64,000 nucleotides of DNA from an uncultured Clostridia bacterium. GTDB taxonomy: Bacteria > Bacillota > Clostridia > Oscillospirales > Acutalibacteraceae. Shown piece by piece: positions 53,101-60,801 of this stretch. Location: positions 62,001 through 126,000 of the forward strand of contig CAMCHQ010000007.1 in assembly GCA_945874765.1 (NCBI GenBank), given 5' to 3'. Each line of letters starts with the position of its first letter. Within the stretch, counting starts at the first letter, position 1. The position numbers and the translations under genes were made by a program. The notes beneath the pieces were generated by a model. It was given only the letters and a program-made list of their open reading frames with translations. It had not been told where the DNA came from and ran no database searches.

Positions 53101-53729
53101 TCATAAAGAGCAACGTGAATAACAGAGTTAATGTTATTAAGATACTTACGAAGAGAATCGATAAGTTCGCCCTTATATGAATCGACTAAACCTGCGATAG
53201 GAGAATCGGAACCGAATGCAGCCTCAACAATATCAATAATTGCCTCGGTATCCATCGAGTCGATATCTACCTTATCGTTAAAGAGTGCCTTTTCAAGAAC
53301 GGTAGCCATAAGCTTACCTACAAGCGGAATAGGCTTAACTTCGTTATCAATCCAGTTTTGGATTACCGCACCCTTTGATGAGTCAAATGCCTTAACAACG
53401 CCGTTTTGGTCAATGTCAACCAAAGTAGGCATATCGCTGTACCATTTAACATAGCCGTTATCAGGCATTTCGGTATCGATGAGCTTATATGTAAGGTTGA
53501 GCTTTTGGCCCTCCTTCATAGTCTCAACATATACTTCCTTTTCTTCTGCCGATTCGTCAACATACGACGGTACTATTGTATCGGTGTCTTTATAGAAAAG
53601 CTCGATATCCCAATAGCCCTCAACACCGTCGCCGGCGAAAGCAGACGCTGCGGGTATCACACTTGTAACAGCCATAAGAACCGCAAGTAATACGCTAAGC
53701 AGCTTTTTGCTTTTTCTTTTCATTTGCAA
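47187..53729 (-). CDS. Giant BIG2/FIVAR repeat surface protein
   Basis: Secreted protein of 2,180 residues with a signal peptide (about 1-31). It contains at least ten bacterial Ig-like group 2 domains, marked by WTSSN/D...IATVDQNGVVTF...V.C..YDGG motifs, and helical FIVAR-like blocks at about residues 843 (degenerate), 1100, 1368, 1645 and 1905. From about 780 on, the unit [Ig with CTVTD..G, Ig ending YDGG, FIVAR] repeats with a period of about 265. No LPxTG, SLH or cell-wall anchor motif is seen, and the C-terminus ends TFKFALTRA. It probably mediates adhesion to host or fibre. The LRR/dockerin gene follows. Confidence 0.9.
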   Translation of the reverse strand: MQMKRKSKKLLSVLLAVLMAVTSVIPAASAFAGDGVEGYWDIELFYKDTDTIVPSYVDESAEEKEVYVETMKEGQKLNLTYKLIDTEMPDNGYVKWYSDMPTLVDIDQNGVVKAFDSSKGAVIQNWIDNEVKPIPLVGKLMATVLEKALFNDKVDIDSMDTEAIIDIVEAAFGSDSPIAGLVDSYKGELIDSLRKYLNNINSVIHVALYDKDGKELDNDSLRINVVKNDEWYAAFLPNGTHITNKSQVPTTVAVGSTVQLSAITTPLRLHYGTMYSVKSSSIFTQGKVVATVNDSGLVTFKNKGKVTILASPDTDDIINGILGLVNKFYQVSGTIDSDKLAGILIDYVGIDMNRAVLAAILDACFAIKDIVGGSTDPVQLTATAVKLISNLVLQFAYNDSITFEVVDAQPLESFDIEGANTVQEGSQIQLSITNIQPTTGDTSDITWTSSNPEIASVDPVTGTITGRDAGGSLGSLSSQKCTITATSAANGVTREIQLTVTGKTGKYLSDVEITGTNYLEMGQETDLSYQVFPKRVAESNNLYVTWGMVTGEDEDGNTTYSWATDDAPATDGRGQIDKTGHYKVVSGGNSTVVLKAQTGYYLSSSKFYEISSKTATFDMSNGIPVENITISVDDALGIASSINKTTDVNVGDRTYKYVSIKAGTQYAGLGAQLSATVEPENASNKNLTWVVDNSYYSQNISDDTHTIKVKQKEGHENADSFNIYAVSADGKTKSNEITVTVAKNTTKSNTIDEDSYSLTRGQTVDATHTMDFSGADGTYSACYKCNWYSSDENVFTVETKNNDNRDATITGVDVGTATLYCVSADGGYVDTAQVTVYPDKDYLKNIVSLCDSTTVLATDENSEQYDNYCGSLDLAYYVLYDSPMASQDTCDTYASQLLYDFYKLGGFVGILGVDILGTNKTPLSNNHVTVKVPAMGIYTNYKYDFDMQLKPENAMYNSINWTSSNPNITIDKNGIARPTKNEACSAMITCTVTDYMGTKTSTNAFVTFAKVPATGVSLNTDTIEGGKIGETQTLTATVTPKGTPGIGASCTDVYWSSSDENIATVDQNGVVTFKEGGDCVITCQTYDGGYEAKCNVNVVTNYTELENLVKSYKDQQLNQVNYYPDSWETYQNALNKAQDMIDKGGYSQAQVNAMVTELEEAFNGLVKYNYIQKIELYLDGEPTKDFYQYDLSVLKDGISYKNAVLDLNVRLYPNNGSYKSVTWESSNELISVTQDGKCTPTQNKSCYGLITCTVEDHFGNKYQDTVWVSYAFNPVTEVVVSPSSIAGALGTTAQLSKTIKPEGSSLPPHIGKASIQDVYWESDDESIATVDENGLVTFVSAGATTVRCVSYDGGIYGECHVSSDGDRTALKAAVDEYKDIDYKDYAYSYGQAFKSAYDAANDALTDDTLTQDNIDEITAALIAAHDAMIEHPYVHVTGADITYQTAAKPLIGGYKDVESGTIGDNNSISVNLSSDKYSNYNDYNKITLTSAALPSGAMYKTAEWSVVDSSGVDTSINDQTITVQPKSRNSGGWAKVKMTYTDEYGRTFERTINVTMSDKITTGFDIKESALTYYVTDNETQLEYTLSGSPEFSNITWTSSNEDAVKVSQDGKLTFVEKGEAVITGTTFDGGFTDKVKVTVLTDFNALAAKQNEYNSLIEEVKDSYTYTKASLDVLSAAVAEAKTMIDEGKATQAEADAMLKKLNDAYNSLVLYVATEGVEIGYYEETGVTNPNPGYFRYTGSFLNGKSISLIANEQPKDSIYKSIEWTSSNDKVSVSESGVVTNNSATAEAAQITCKITNEKDETYSSTVTVTFVRYGVTGISFADEKVFGAPAQTVTLSPKFEIGGSLSVIKDCTYVSDNKDVATVDDNGVVTFISQGCANITATAKDGGYTATIKAYTTWDTTALKAAIDEADKITPTDYEVSYANAFTAALDKANKVYANMEASQTEIDEACEALVAATNALEGHEFIVPEINVKNGDTVLDETALVQVPEDTQKTTLSLALNDGAMVKSTDISVSDQNGVNVTVSGNDINVTKTADTGSFKLAVKVVDEWGREYNKEYTINVINIVIPVTSLELTVDGNAVTDGKYTASAGGRYSKFTGVTVGYIPTPADANAITSVTYTADNATNFEIDSNGKLTLTGLGKISVLSQLTTNVTVTVTNADGSTAQSTFKFALTRA

Positions 53730-54081
53730 ATCTCCTTTTCAATCATTTTGCCTGAAAATCCTCTGAGTAATATAGTCCTATTCCCCAAAGTAATAAAGTA
53801 ATACACATTATAATTATAATATTATTTATATATAATTTCAATAAACTAAGCCTAAAAATATTTCGTGATTATTAACAAAATTTTAATAAAGCGTTTGGTT
53901 ATATTTACCAAACTGTTCGATAATATACAAAAATCGAACTACTTGTCGATTAAAAAAGCAAAAACGGTTGCGAAAACCACAACCGTTTAAAAAATGCATA
54001 ATTATGTGTATATTTATACCGACCGATGCACAAATTCACATTCAAAAAGTATAGGGGCAAACTTCGTTTTCCTCACTTTAT
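53730..54081. promoter_or_regulatory. Spacer holding adhesin promoter region and PAS terminator
   Basis: 352 bases. AAAGGAGATTTG precedes the giant protein's ATG; several TATAAT-like sequences (about 53800-53830) could be its -10. AAACGGTTG (53962-53970) / CAACCGTTT (53980-53988) with a T-run on the minus strand ends the PAS gene. Near 54050 lies TATAGGGGCAAACTTCG, a degenerate half of the REP-like palindrome. Nothing else is evident. Confidence 0.6.
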
Positions 54082-55191
54082 CTAAAACATTTCGGAATAT
54101 GAATTTGTCATATTTTTAAGCCTGCAAATCATAGAATACGAGCCGTCTGCCTGTTTGACAAGTTTTCTCCTGTCCTCAACAACAAGAAATCTGCCCGATT
54201 TTGTCCTGACGCTGTAGCGTGAAACCGTGGTGCTTTTACCGTCGGCAATCTGCTTTTTTATCTGCGCTTCAATGAATTTTGCTTCTCTTTCACTTACAAA
54301 ATCATCAAGCCTGCCCTTATGTTCCTCAAAAATATGAGAACGTGTAAAGCCTAAAAACTTGATAAAATCCTCACTGACAATTTGAAGCTGCCAAATATCG
54401 TCCGTGCTTGTGCAAAAGATTGGGTCGGGCAGATTTTTAAACATTTCAACAAGCATATCGCTCATTTTATCCGCCGACTCCTCCGCCTCTTTTATCTGCG
54501 TAATATCGGTTATCATAGCGTGGAAAATAGGGGTATTATCCTCGTCGTATCGCTGAATTGCGGCATTGAATTTGCACCACCTGTATTCGCCCTTATGTAC
54601 TATGGTTCTAATCTCCAAATCGCACTCGCCGTCGGTCGCCATAGCCTTGCCTATAGCCTGAAAAACAGTGCTTTTATCCTCCGGGTGAATAAGCTCGTCA
54701 AGACGGTAATTTCTGTTGGTGTACGCCTGCTTCGTAGTACCGAAAATACGGCACGCACCCTCGTTTAAATACTGCACTTCGATATGCATATCGCTCGTTA
54801 CTTTAAACAGACAGACGCCGCCTGTTACAAGGTCGATAAGATAGTTCATTTCCTTTGCTTTTTTGCGAAGTTTTTGCTGAAGTTCCTGCGATTTTGACAC
54901 ATCGGCAAGAGTGAGCCTGCAAAGGCTTGAATTTTCATAATTTTGACCTGTGCAATGAATAAAAATCTCGTTTTTGTCCTTATCGATAAACTCTGCGTCA
55001 AAGTAAACATACGGCGAATTTTTCTTGCAAAGCGCCCTCATAATTTCTTCCCTGTAAATCGGCTTGATTATGTTATGAAGAAAGAGCTTTCCCTGCTTAA
55101 TTTTCGACGGGTGAACGCCTGTAAACTCACAAAAATGATTATCGCAGTCAACAACTTTAAGCCCGTCTGCTTTATCAACAACAAGGTTCAT
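54082..55191 (-). CDS. Three-PAS protein without output domain
   Basis: Protein of 369 residues consisting of PAS domains at about 10-105 (ADGLKVVDCDNHFCEFTGV), 115-235 (NEGACRIFGTTKQAY; PAC end HAMITDITQIKEAEE) and 250-365 (NLPDPIFCTSTDD; PAC end MICRLKNMTN). No GGDEF, EAL, kinase, HD-GYP or DNA-binding region follows. It may be a stand-alone sensor that binds a partner, or the surviving part of a larger signalling protein. Upstream there is an alternative start: AUU at 55233, in frame, with a good SD (AAAGGGGGAG) 7 bases before it. ATG 55191 has GAGG 8 bases upstream and is kept as the conservative choice. Confidence 0.82.
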   Translation of the reverse strand: MNLVVDKADGLKVVDCDNHFCEFTGVHPSKIKQGKLFLHNIIKPIYREEIMRALCKKNSPYVYFDAEFIDKDKNEIFIHCTGQNYENSSLCRLTLADVSKSQELQQKLRKKAKEMNYLIDLVTGGVCLFKVTSDMHIEVQYLNEGACRIFGTTKQAYTNRNYRLDELIHPEDKSTVFQAIGKAMATDGECDLEIRTIVHKGEYRWCKFNAAIQRYDEDNTPIFHAMITDITQIKEAEESADKMSDMLVEMFKNLPDPIFCTSTDDIWQLQIVSEDFIKFLGFTRSHIFEEHKGRLDDFVSEREAKFIEAQIKKQIADGKSTTVSRYSVRTKSGRFLVVEDRRKLVKQADGSYSMICRLKNMTNSYSEMF

Positions 55192-55233
55192 AAAATCAAC
55201 CTCGTATACCTCATCATCATTAACGCTGTAAAT

Positions 55234-55508
55234 TTTTATCTCCCCCTTTAAAATACCGCAATAAATTCTATGTGATATTTAAAGTGTATATGAAATGCTG
55301 TGTCATATCTTTCCAAATAACAATTATAGCATAAATTGTGGTGTTAATGAATACGATTTGTAAACTTTTCTAAAATTTTATAAAGTTTTAAATTTATTTT
55401 TTATATAAAAATATTATTTTACTATATGAAAAGCGTTTGATTTGTGCTAAAATAGAGAAGTATTTATATACATCAAGTTTCAAAGATGAGTAAAAGGAGA
55501 ACATAAAT
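55234..55508. promoter_or_regulatory. Divergent spacer between PAS gene and purL
   Basis: Very AT-rich. GCTAAAAT (about 55449-55456) could be a -10 for purL; its -35 is unclear. AAAGGAGAAC lies 6-10 bases before the purL ATG. No purine (G-box) or other riboswitch signature was seen. Confidence 0.45.
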
Positions 55509-58500
55509 ATGTCAAAAGTTTTTCGTATTTTTGTTGAGAAGAAAAAAGGAAACGACATTGAAGCGGGTCAAACTCTTGCGGATTTGCGTGACAATGTAGG
55601 CTTAAGCGCTCTTGAAGATTTGAGAATTATCAATCGTTATTATGCGCAAGGTCTTACCGAGGAAGAATTTAACCTCGCCGTAAAGCAAATTCTTTCCGAA
55701 CCGAACCTTGACAATGTCTACACCGAGCTTTCAATCCCCGAGGATTACAGATATTTTGCAACGGAATATCTCCCCGGTCAATACGACCAAAGAGCCGATT
55801 CCGCCGCTCAGTGTATCCAGCTTCTCACGGCAGGCGAGCGCCCCGAGGTGCAAAGTGCAAAAATCATTGCCGTTAAGGGCGACATCACAGACGAGGAATT
55901 TGAAAAAATCAAACACTACATCATCAACCCTGTTGAATCGAGAGTTGCAAGCCTTGAAATGCCGGAGTCCCTTGATATTAAATCGGACGTTCCTGCAGAT
56001 ATTGCAAGAATTGACGGCTTTATCGATATGAGTGATGAGGAAATTAAGGCTTACCATTCATCAATGGGCTTTGCCATGAGCATTGCGGACTTATGCTGGG
56101 TAAGAGATTATTTCAAAAATGACGAAAACAGAAATCCGAGCCTTACGGAGCTTAAAGTTATCGATACATATTGGTCCGACCATTGCCGCCACACCACTTT
56201 TGCAACACAGCTTGACGAAATCAAGATTGACAGCGGCAAATATACCGACGCTATTAACAAGGCTTTGGAGCAATATTTTGACATAAGAAAAGAAGTTTAC
56301 GGCGACAGAGACAAGATTGTTTGCCTTATGGATATGGCTTGCATAGGCACAAAGGTACTCAAAAAGCGTGGCTATGTAAACAATCTTGACGAGAGTGAGG
56401 AAATCAATGCCTGCTCAATCGAAGTGCCCGTTGTTATTGACGGAAAAACAGAGCAATGGCTTGTTCAGTTTAAAAACGAAACTCACAACCACCCGACTGA
56501 AATCGAACCTTTCGGCGGTGCGGCTACCTGTCTCGGCGGTGCAATACGTGACCCGCTTTCAGGCAGAGCATACGTATATCAGGCTATGCGTGTTACAGGT
56601 TCGGGCGACCCTACTACTCCTTTTGAAGAAACACTTGATGCTAAATTACCTCAAAGCAAGATTACTACAGGTGCAGCTAACGGATATTCAAGCTACGGCA
56701 ACCAGATAGGTCTTGCAACAGGTCAGGTTACAGAGCTTTATGACGAGGGCTATGTAGCTAAGAGAATGGAAATCGGTGCTGTTATCGGCGCATCTCCTAA
56801 AGATAATGTTAAAAGAGAATGTCCGCAAAAAGACGATGTAATCGTACTCTTGGGCGGAAGAACGGGACGTGACGGCTGCGGCGGTGCGACAGGCTCGTCA
56901 AAGGCTCACAACTCTTCTTCCATTGAAACCTGCGGCGCAGAAGTACAAAAAGGTAATCCTCCTACGGAACGTAAAATTCAGCGTTTATTCCGCAAGGCAG
57001 AGGTTGCTAAGATGATTAAGCGCTGTAACGACTTCGGTGCCGGCGGTGTATCCGTTGCTATCGGCGAACTTGCAGACGGACTTAAAATCGACCTTGACAA
57101 AGTACCTAAGAAATATGACGGTCTTGACGGAACAGAGCTTGCCATTTCCGAATCACAGGAGAGAATGGCAGTGGTTCTTGACAAGGCAGACGTTGATAAA
57201 TTCATCAAGCTTTCCAATGAAGAAAACCTTGAAGCAACCCCTGTTGCCGTTGTAACAGACGAAAACAGACTTGAAATGACTTGGAGAGGCGACAAGATTG
57301 TTGACCTCAGCCGTGATTTTCTCAACACAAACGGTGTAACTCAGCACGCTAAGGTTGAAATCACCGCAGTTGACGAAAATAAGAATTACAGAAAAGAAGT
57401 GCCTGCTGCTCTTGATAATCTTTCACTTGCAAACGCACTCAAAGCAAACCTTTCACGCCTTGAAGTTTGCAGTCAAAAGGGACTTGTTGAACGTTTCGAC
57501 TCCTCAATCGGTGCGGCTACCGTTCTTATGCCTTATGCAGGCAAATATCAGCTCACACCCGAGGAAGCAATGGTAGCGAAAATTCCGCTTTTAGAGGGTG
57601 AAACAGACACGGCAACAGTTATGGCTTACGGCTTTATTCCTAAGCTTTCACGCTGGTCACCGTTCCATTCGGCAGCATTCGCAGTATCGGAATCGCTTGC
57701 TAAACTTGCCGCAGTAGGTTGCGACCCGTCGCAGGCAAGACTTACATTCCAAGAATATTTTGAAAGACTTAATGATGTTCCGTCACGTTGGGGCAAGCCG
57801 ACAGCCGCACTTTTAGGTGCACTCACGGCTCAGGTAGGTTACAAATGTCCGTCAATCGGCGGTAAAGACTCAATGAGCGGCAGTTTCAACGACCTTGACG
57901 TTCCACCTACTCTCGTCTCATTTGCAGTGGGTATGAGTGAGGCTTCAAAGACTGCTTCATCACAGTTTAAGCGCATTAATTCAACAGTTAAACTTCTTGA
58001 ACTTCCTGTTGACGAGGAAACCGGCTTACCGATTTACGACAAAGCTATGGAACTTATGGTAAGCGTTTATGAGGGAATAAGAAACGGCAAAATCCTTTCA
58101 GCTTCCGTTATCAAAGAGGGCGGTGCCGCTGCGTGCGTATGCAAAATGGCATTCGGTAACAAATTCGGTTTCACCTTTGCACAGGGACTTGACAAGGAAA
58201 CATTATTTGCCGCAAAAGAGGCTTCATTTGTTGTTGAGCTTGCAGACGAAAACGCTTATGACGGCGTAGTTCTCGGTAAAACAAACGATAACGGTGTATT
58301 CATCATTGACGGTGACGTACAGACTGTTGATGAGCTTATCGAGGCTTGGTGCGGCAAACTTGAAAAAGTATTAGCTACAGATTCGGGCAAGAGCGCCAAT
58401 ATGCCTTTTGACGTACCTCTTTATAAAGAACGTTCAATCTTTGTTGCCAAAAACAAGGTTGCAAAGCCAAAGGTATTTATCCCGGCATTCCCGGGCACTA

Positions 58501-59261
58501 ACTGCGAGGTTGACTCCGCAAGAGCATTTGAAAAAGCAGGAGCTAAGGCAAACATTCTTGTTGTAAACAACCTTTCGTCCTCGGCTATTAACGAAACAAT
58601 CGACAAAATGGTTGAAGAGATTGAATCGTCACAAATCATTATGCTTCCGGGCGGCTTTTCCGGCGGTGACGAGCCTGAGGGTTCGGGTAAATTTATTGCA
58701 ACAACATTCAGAAATCCTAAGGTTAAAGAGGCAGTTACAAAGCTTCTTAACAACCGTGACGGCTTGATGCTCGGTATTTGCAACGGCTTCCAGGCGCTTA
58801 TCAAACTCGGTCTTGTTCCTTACGGCGAAATTAAGGAAATCAAAGAAAACGACCCTACCCTTACATTTAATACTATCGGCAGACATATTTCTTCAATGGC
58901 ATATACGAGAGTTGCAAGCGTTAAATCTCCTTGGTTTAGCAGTGTTAATGCAGGCGATGTATTTGCAGTTCCTATCAGCCACGGTGAGGGACGTTTTGTT
59001 GCAAACGACGACGTTATGAAGAAACTTATCGAAAACGGTCAGGTTGCTACTCAGTATGTAAATCTTGACGGTGTACCGGTAAGCGATATGCCGTTTAACC
59101 CTAACGGTTCGGTTTGCGCAGTTGAGGGTATCACCTCTCCCGACGGACGTGTACTCGGCAAAATGGGTCACGTTGAAAGAAAGGGCAAGGACCTTTATGC
59201 TAATGTTCCGTTTGAAAAGGATATGAAAATCTTTGAAAGCGGCGTAAATTATTTTAAATAA
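55509..59261 (+). CDS. purL: Phosphoribosylformylglycinamidine synthase, single-chain
   Basis: Large FGAM synthase of 1,250 residues joining the PurL synthetase and the glutamine amidotransferase. The synthetase part has two AIR-synthase-like halves (THNHPTEIEPFGGAATCLGG at about 324; the second from about 640). The C-terminal amidotransferase runs from about 985: IPAFPGTNCEVDSARAFEKAG, the nucleophile in MLGICNGFQALIKLGL (about 1,085), and ISHGEGRFVA (about 1,157, His). It converts FGAR to FGAM with glutamine and ATP in IMP synthesis. It lies far from purBC in this window. The single-chain form is known in proteobacteria and in many Clostridia/Bacteroidetes. Confidence 0.96.
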   Translation: MSKVFRIFVEKKKGNDIEAGQTLADLRDNVGLSALEDLRIINRYYAQGLTEEEFNLAVKQILSEPNLDNVYTELSIPEDYRYFATEYLPGQYDQRADSAAQCIQLLTAGERPEVQSAKIIAVKGDITDEEFEKIKHYIINPVESRVASLEMPESLDIKSDVPADIARIDGFIDMSDEEIKAYHSSMGFAMSIADLCWVRDYFKNDENRNPSLTELKVIDTYWSDHCRHTTFATQLDEIKIDSGKYTDAINKALEQYFDIRKEVYGDRDKIVCLMDMACIGTKVLKKRGYVNNLDESEEINACSIEVPVVIDGKTEQWLVQFKNETHNHPTEIEPFGGAATCLGGAIRDPLSGRAYVYQAMRVTGSGDPTTPFEETLDAKLPQSKITTGAANGYSSYGNQIGLATGQVTELYDEGYVAKRMEIGAVIGASPKDNVKRECPQKDDVIVLLGGRTGRDGCGGATGSSKAHNSSSIETCGAEVQKGNPPTERKIQRLFRKAEVAKMIKRCNDFGAGGVSVAIGELADGLKIDLDKVPKKYDGLDGTELAISESQERMAVVLDKADVDKFIKLSNEENLEATPVAVVTDENRLEMTWRGDKIVDLSRDFLNTNGVTQHAKVEITAVDENKNYRKEVPAALDNLSLANALKANLSRLEVCSQKGLVERFDSSIGAATVLMPYAGKYQLTPEEAMVAKIPLLEGETDTATVMAYGFIPKLSRWSPFHSAAFAVSESLAKLAAVGCDPSQARLTFQEYFERLNDVPSRWGKPTAALLGALTAQVGYKCPSIGGKDSMSGSFNDLDVPPTLVSFAVGMSEASKTASSQFKRINSTVKLLELPVDEETGLPIYDKAMELMVSVYEGIRNGKILSASVIKEGGAAACVCKMAFGNKFGFTFAQGLDKETLFAAKEASFVVELADENAYDGVVLGKTNDNGVFIIDGDVQTVDELIEAWCGKLEKVLATDSGKSANMPFDVPLYKERSIFVAKNKVAKPKVFIPAFPGTNCEVDSARAFEKAGAKANILVVNNLSSSAINETIDKMVEEIESSQIIMLPGGFSGGDEPEGSGKFIATTFRNPKVKEAVTKLLNNRDGLMLGICNGFQALIKLGLVPYGEIKEIKENDPTLTFNTIGRHISSMAYTRVASVKSPWFSSVNAGDVFAVPISHGEGRFVANDDVMKKLIENGQVATQYVNLDGVPVSDMPFNPNGSVCAVEGITSPDGRVLGKMGHVERKGKDLYANVPFEKDMKIFESGVNYFK

Positions 59262-59294
59262 TTAATACATATTGAATTGAAAGGAAAATTTATT

Positions 59295-60503
59295 ATGAAA
59301 TATGTAGTTGTTTTATATGACGGTATGGCTGACTATCCGGTACCGGCACTCGGCGGCAAAACACCTATGATGTGTGCCAAAAAGCCTAATATGGACTACC
59401 TTGCAAAGAGAGCTGAGGTAGGACTTATCAAGACTGTAGCAGACGGATTAAAACCCGGCTCGGACGTTGCAAATATGAGCGTTTTAGGCTTTGACCCTAT
59501 GAAGTATTACACAGGAAGAAGCCCGCTTGAAGCCGCATCAATCGGTATTGATATGAAACCTACGGACGTATCGCTTCGTACAAACCTTGTTACTCTTTCA
59601 GAAGACGATTTGCCTTATGAGCAAAAGACAATTGAGGATTATTGCGCAGACGATATTTCAACTGAAGAGGCTGAAATTCTTATCAAGTATATTGACGAAA
59701 AGCTCGGCACAGACGAATTCAAGTTTTATCCGGGTGTATCGTACCGTCATTGCTTAATTTGGCACAACGGTACAACCGACCTTGGCAAGATGACTCCTCC
59801 TCACGATATCACAGGCAAAGTTATTACTGATTATCTTTCAACAAGTGAAAATGCAAAACCGCTTATCGAGCTTATGAAAAAGAGTTACGATTTACTCAAA
59901 GACCACCCTGTAAACATTGCAAGAAAAAAAGCAGGCAAAAGACCTGCAAACTCAATTTGGCTTTGGGGCGAGGGCAAAAGACCTGCTCTTTCACCGTTTG
60001 AGGAAATTTACGGCATCAAGGGTGCTGTTGTTTCAGCAGTTGACCTTATCAAGGGTATCGGCGGTTGCGCTAAAATGGAAGTTGCAGACGTTGAGGGTGC
60101 AACAGGTTATATCGACACTAACTTTGAGGGCAAGGCAAAAGCCGCTCTTGACTGCTTAGAGAGAAATGACCTTGTTTACATTCACTTTGAAGCACCTGAC
60201 GAATGCGGTCACAGAAACGAGCCTGAAAACAAGGTAAGAGCAATTGAACTTATTGATGAGAGAGTTTTGCCTATCCTTTTTGAAGGTCTTAAAAAGTATG
60301 ATGATTACAAAATTATGATTTTGCCTGACCATCCTACTCCTATTGTTACACGTACTCACGCAAGCGACCCTGTTCCTTACCTTATTTATCATAAGAACAA
60401 AGAGGTTGACGGCGTTGATACAATCAATGAGGAAACAGCAAAAGAGACGGGTAACTTTATTGACCACGGTCCAAGCATTATGAAACATTTTTTGAATGAT
60501 TAA
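59295..60503 (+). CDS. ApgM-type cofactor-independent phosphoglycerate mutase / homoserine kinase-like
   Basis: Alkaline phosphatase superfamily member of 402 residues. VVVLYDGMADYPVPALGGKTPM contains the N-terminal metal motif, PGSDVANMSVLGFDP (about 57) has the family's nucleophile Ser, and ILPDHPTPIVTRTHASDPVPY (about 345) the C-terminal metal His/Asp. The archaeal-type ApgM family includes true mutases and, in some bacteria, proteins annotated as homoserine kinase; the metY gene downstream makes a role in aspartate-family metabolism conceivable. The start at 59295 is supported by AAAGGAAA; the TTG at 59277 is inside that site. Confidence 0.88.
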   Translation: MKYVVVLYDGMADYPVPALGGKTPMMCAKKPNMDYLAKRAEVGLIKTVADGLKPGSDVANMSVLGFDPMKYYTGRSPLEAASIGIDMKPTDVSLRTNLVTLSEDDLPYEQKTIEDYCADDISTEEAEILIKYIDEKLGTDEFKFYPGVSYRHCLIWHNGTTDLGKMTPPHDITGKVITDYLSTSENAKPLIELMKKSYDLLKDHPVNIARKKAGKRPANSIWLWGEGKRPALSPFEEIYGIKGAVVSAVDLIKGIGGCAKMEVADVEGATGYIDTNFEGKAKAALDCLERNDLVYIHFEAPDECGHRNEPENKVRAIELIDERVLPILFEGLKKYDDYKIMILPDHPTPIVTRTHASDPVPYLIYHKNKEVDGVDTINEETAKETGNFIDHGPSIMKHFLND

Positions 60504-60511
60504 GAACGTAA

Positions 60512-60528
60512 GGCGAACAGTGTTCGCC
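60512..60528. repeat. REP-like palindrome downstream of apgM-type gene
   Basis: GGCGAAC AGT GTTCGCC, 7 pairs with a 3-base loop. It shares GGCGAAC/GTTCGCC with the palindrome at 40525-40553. Located 9 bases after the stop codon. Confidence 0.75.
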
Positions 60529-60545
60529 CGCAATATAAAATAATA

Positions 60546-60681
60546 AGGCTGTGAAGAAGTAGTCAGAATTGAGCATTTTGCGAGTGGGAGCTGTACGTGT
60601 GTACTGCCCCCGAGCAAAAGGCTCAAAGCACCTAACGATACGATTACGGTATCTTGATACCTAAAATCGTATCGTTACAAA
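60546..60681 (+). ncRNA. Candidate structured RNA or leader between apgM-type gene and metY
   Basis: Two strong hairpins. First: 60571-60581 (GAGCATTTTGC) with 60614-60624, one mismatch, enclosing a second stem with GTAC/GTAC and a GGG/CCC pair. Second: AACGATACGATT (60634-60645) / AATCGTATCGTT (60665-60676) with inner GGTATC/GATACC, 18 pairs in all. No U-tract follows, so this is not an ordinary terminator. It does not match SAM riboswitches or T-boxes as I know them. The rest of the spacer to 60801 is AT-rich and may hold the metY promoter. Confidence 0.45.
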
Positions 60682-60801
60682 GTTGTTGATATAGATTATT
60701 TAATTATACATATACTTTATTAAATAAAACGTGATAACATTAACAATTCAGGTGCGGTTATGGCTGCTTATTCACAACCTAAACAAAGGGAATATTATAT
60801 T

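Noticed and set aside
55234-55508. Purine riboswitch before purL
   Set aside because: No G-box core sequence or three-way junction was seen in this AT-rich spacer.
60504-60801. SAM riboswitch or T-box before metY
   Set aside because: Neither the SAM-I core nor the T-box AGGGUGGNACCGCG-like sequence is present.
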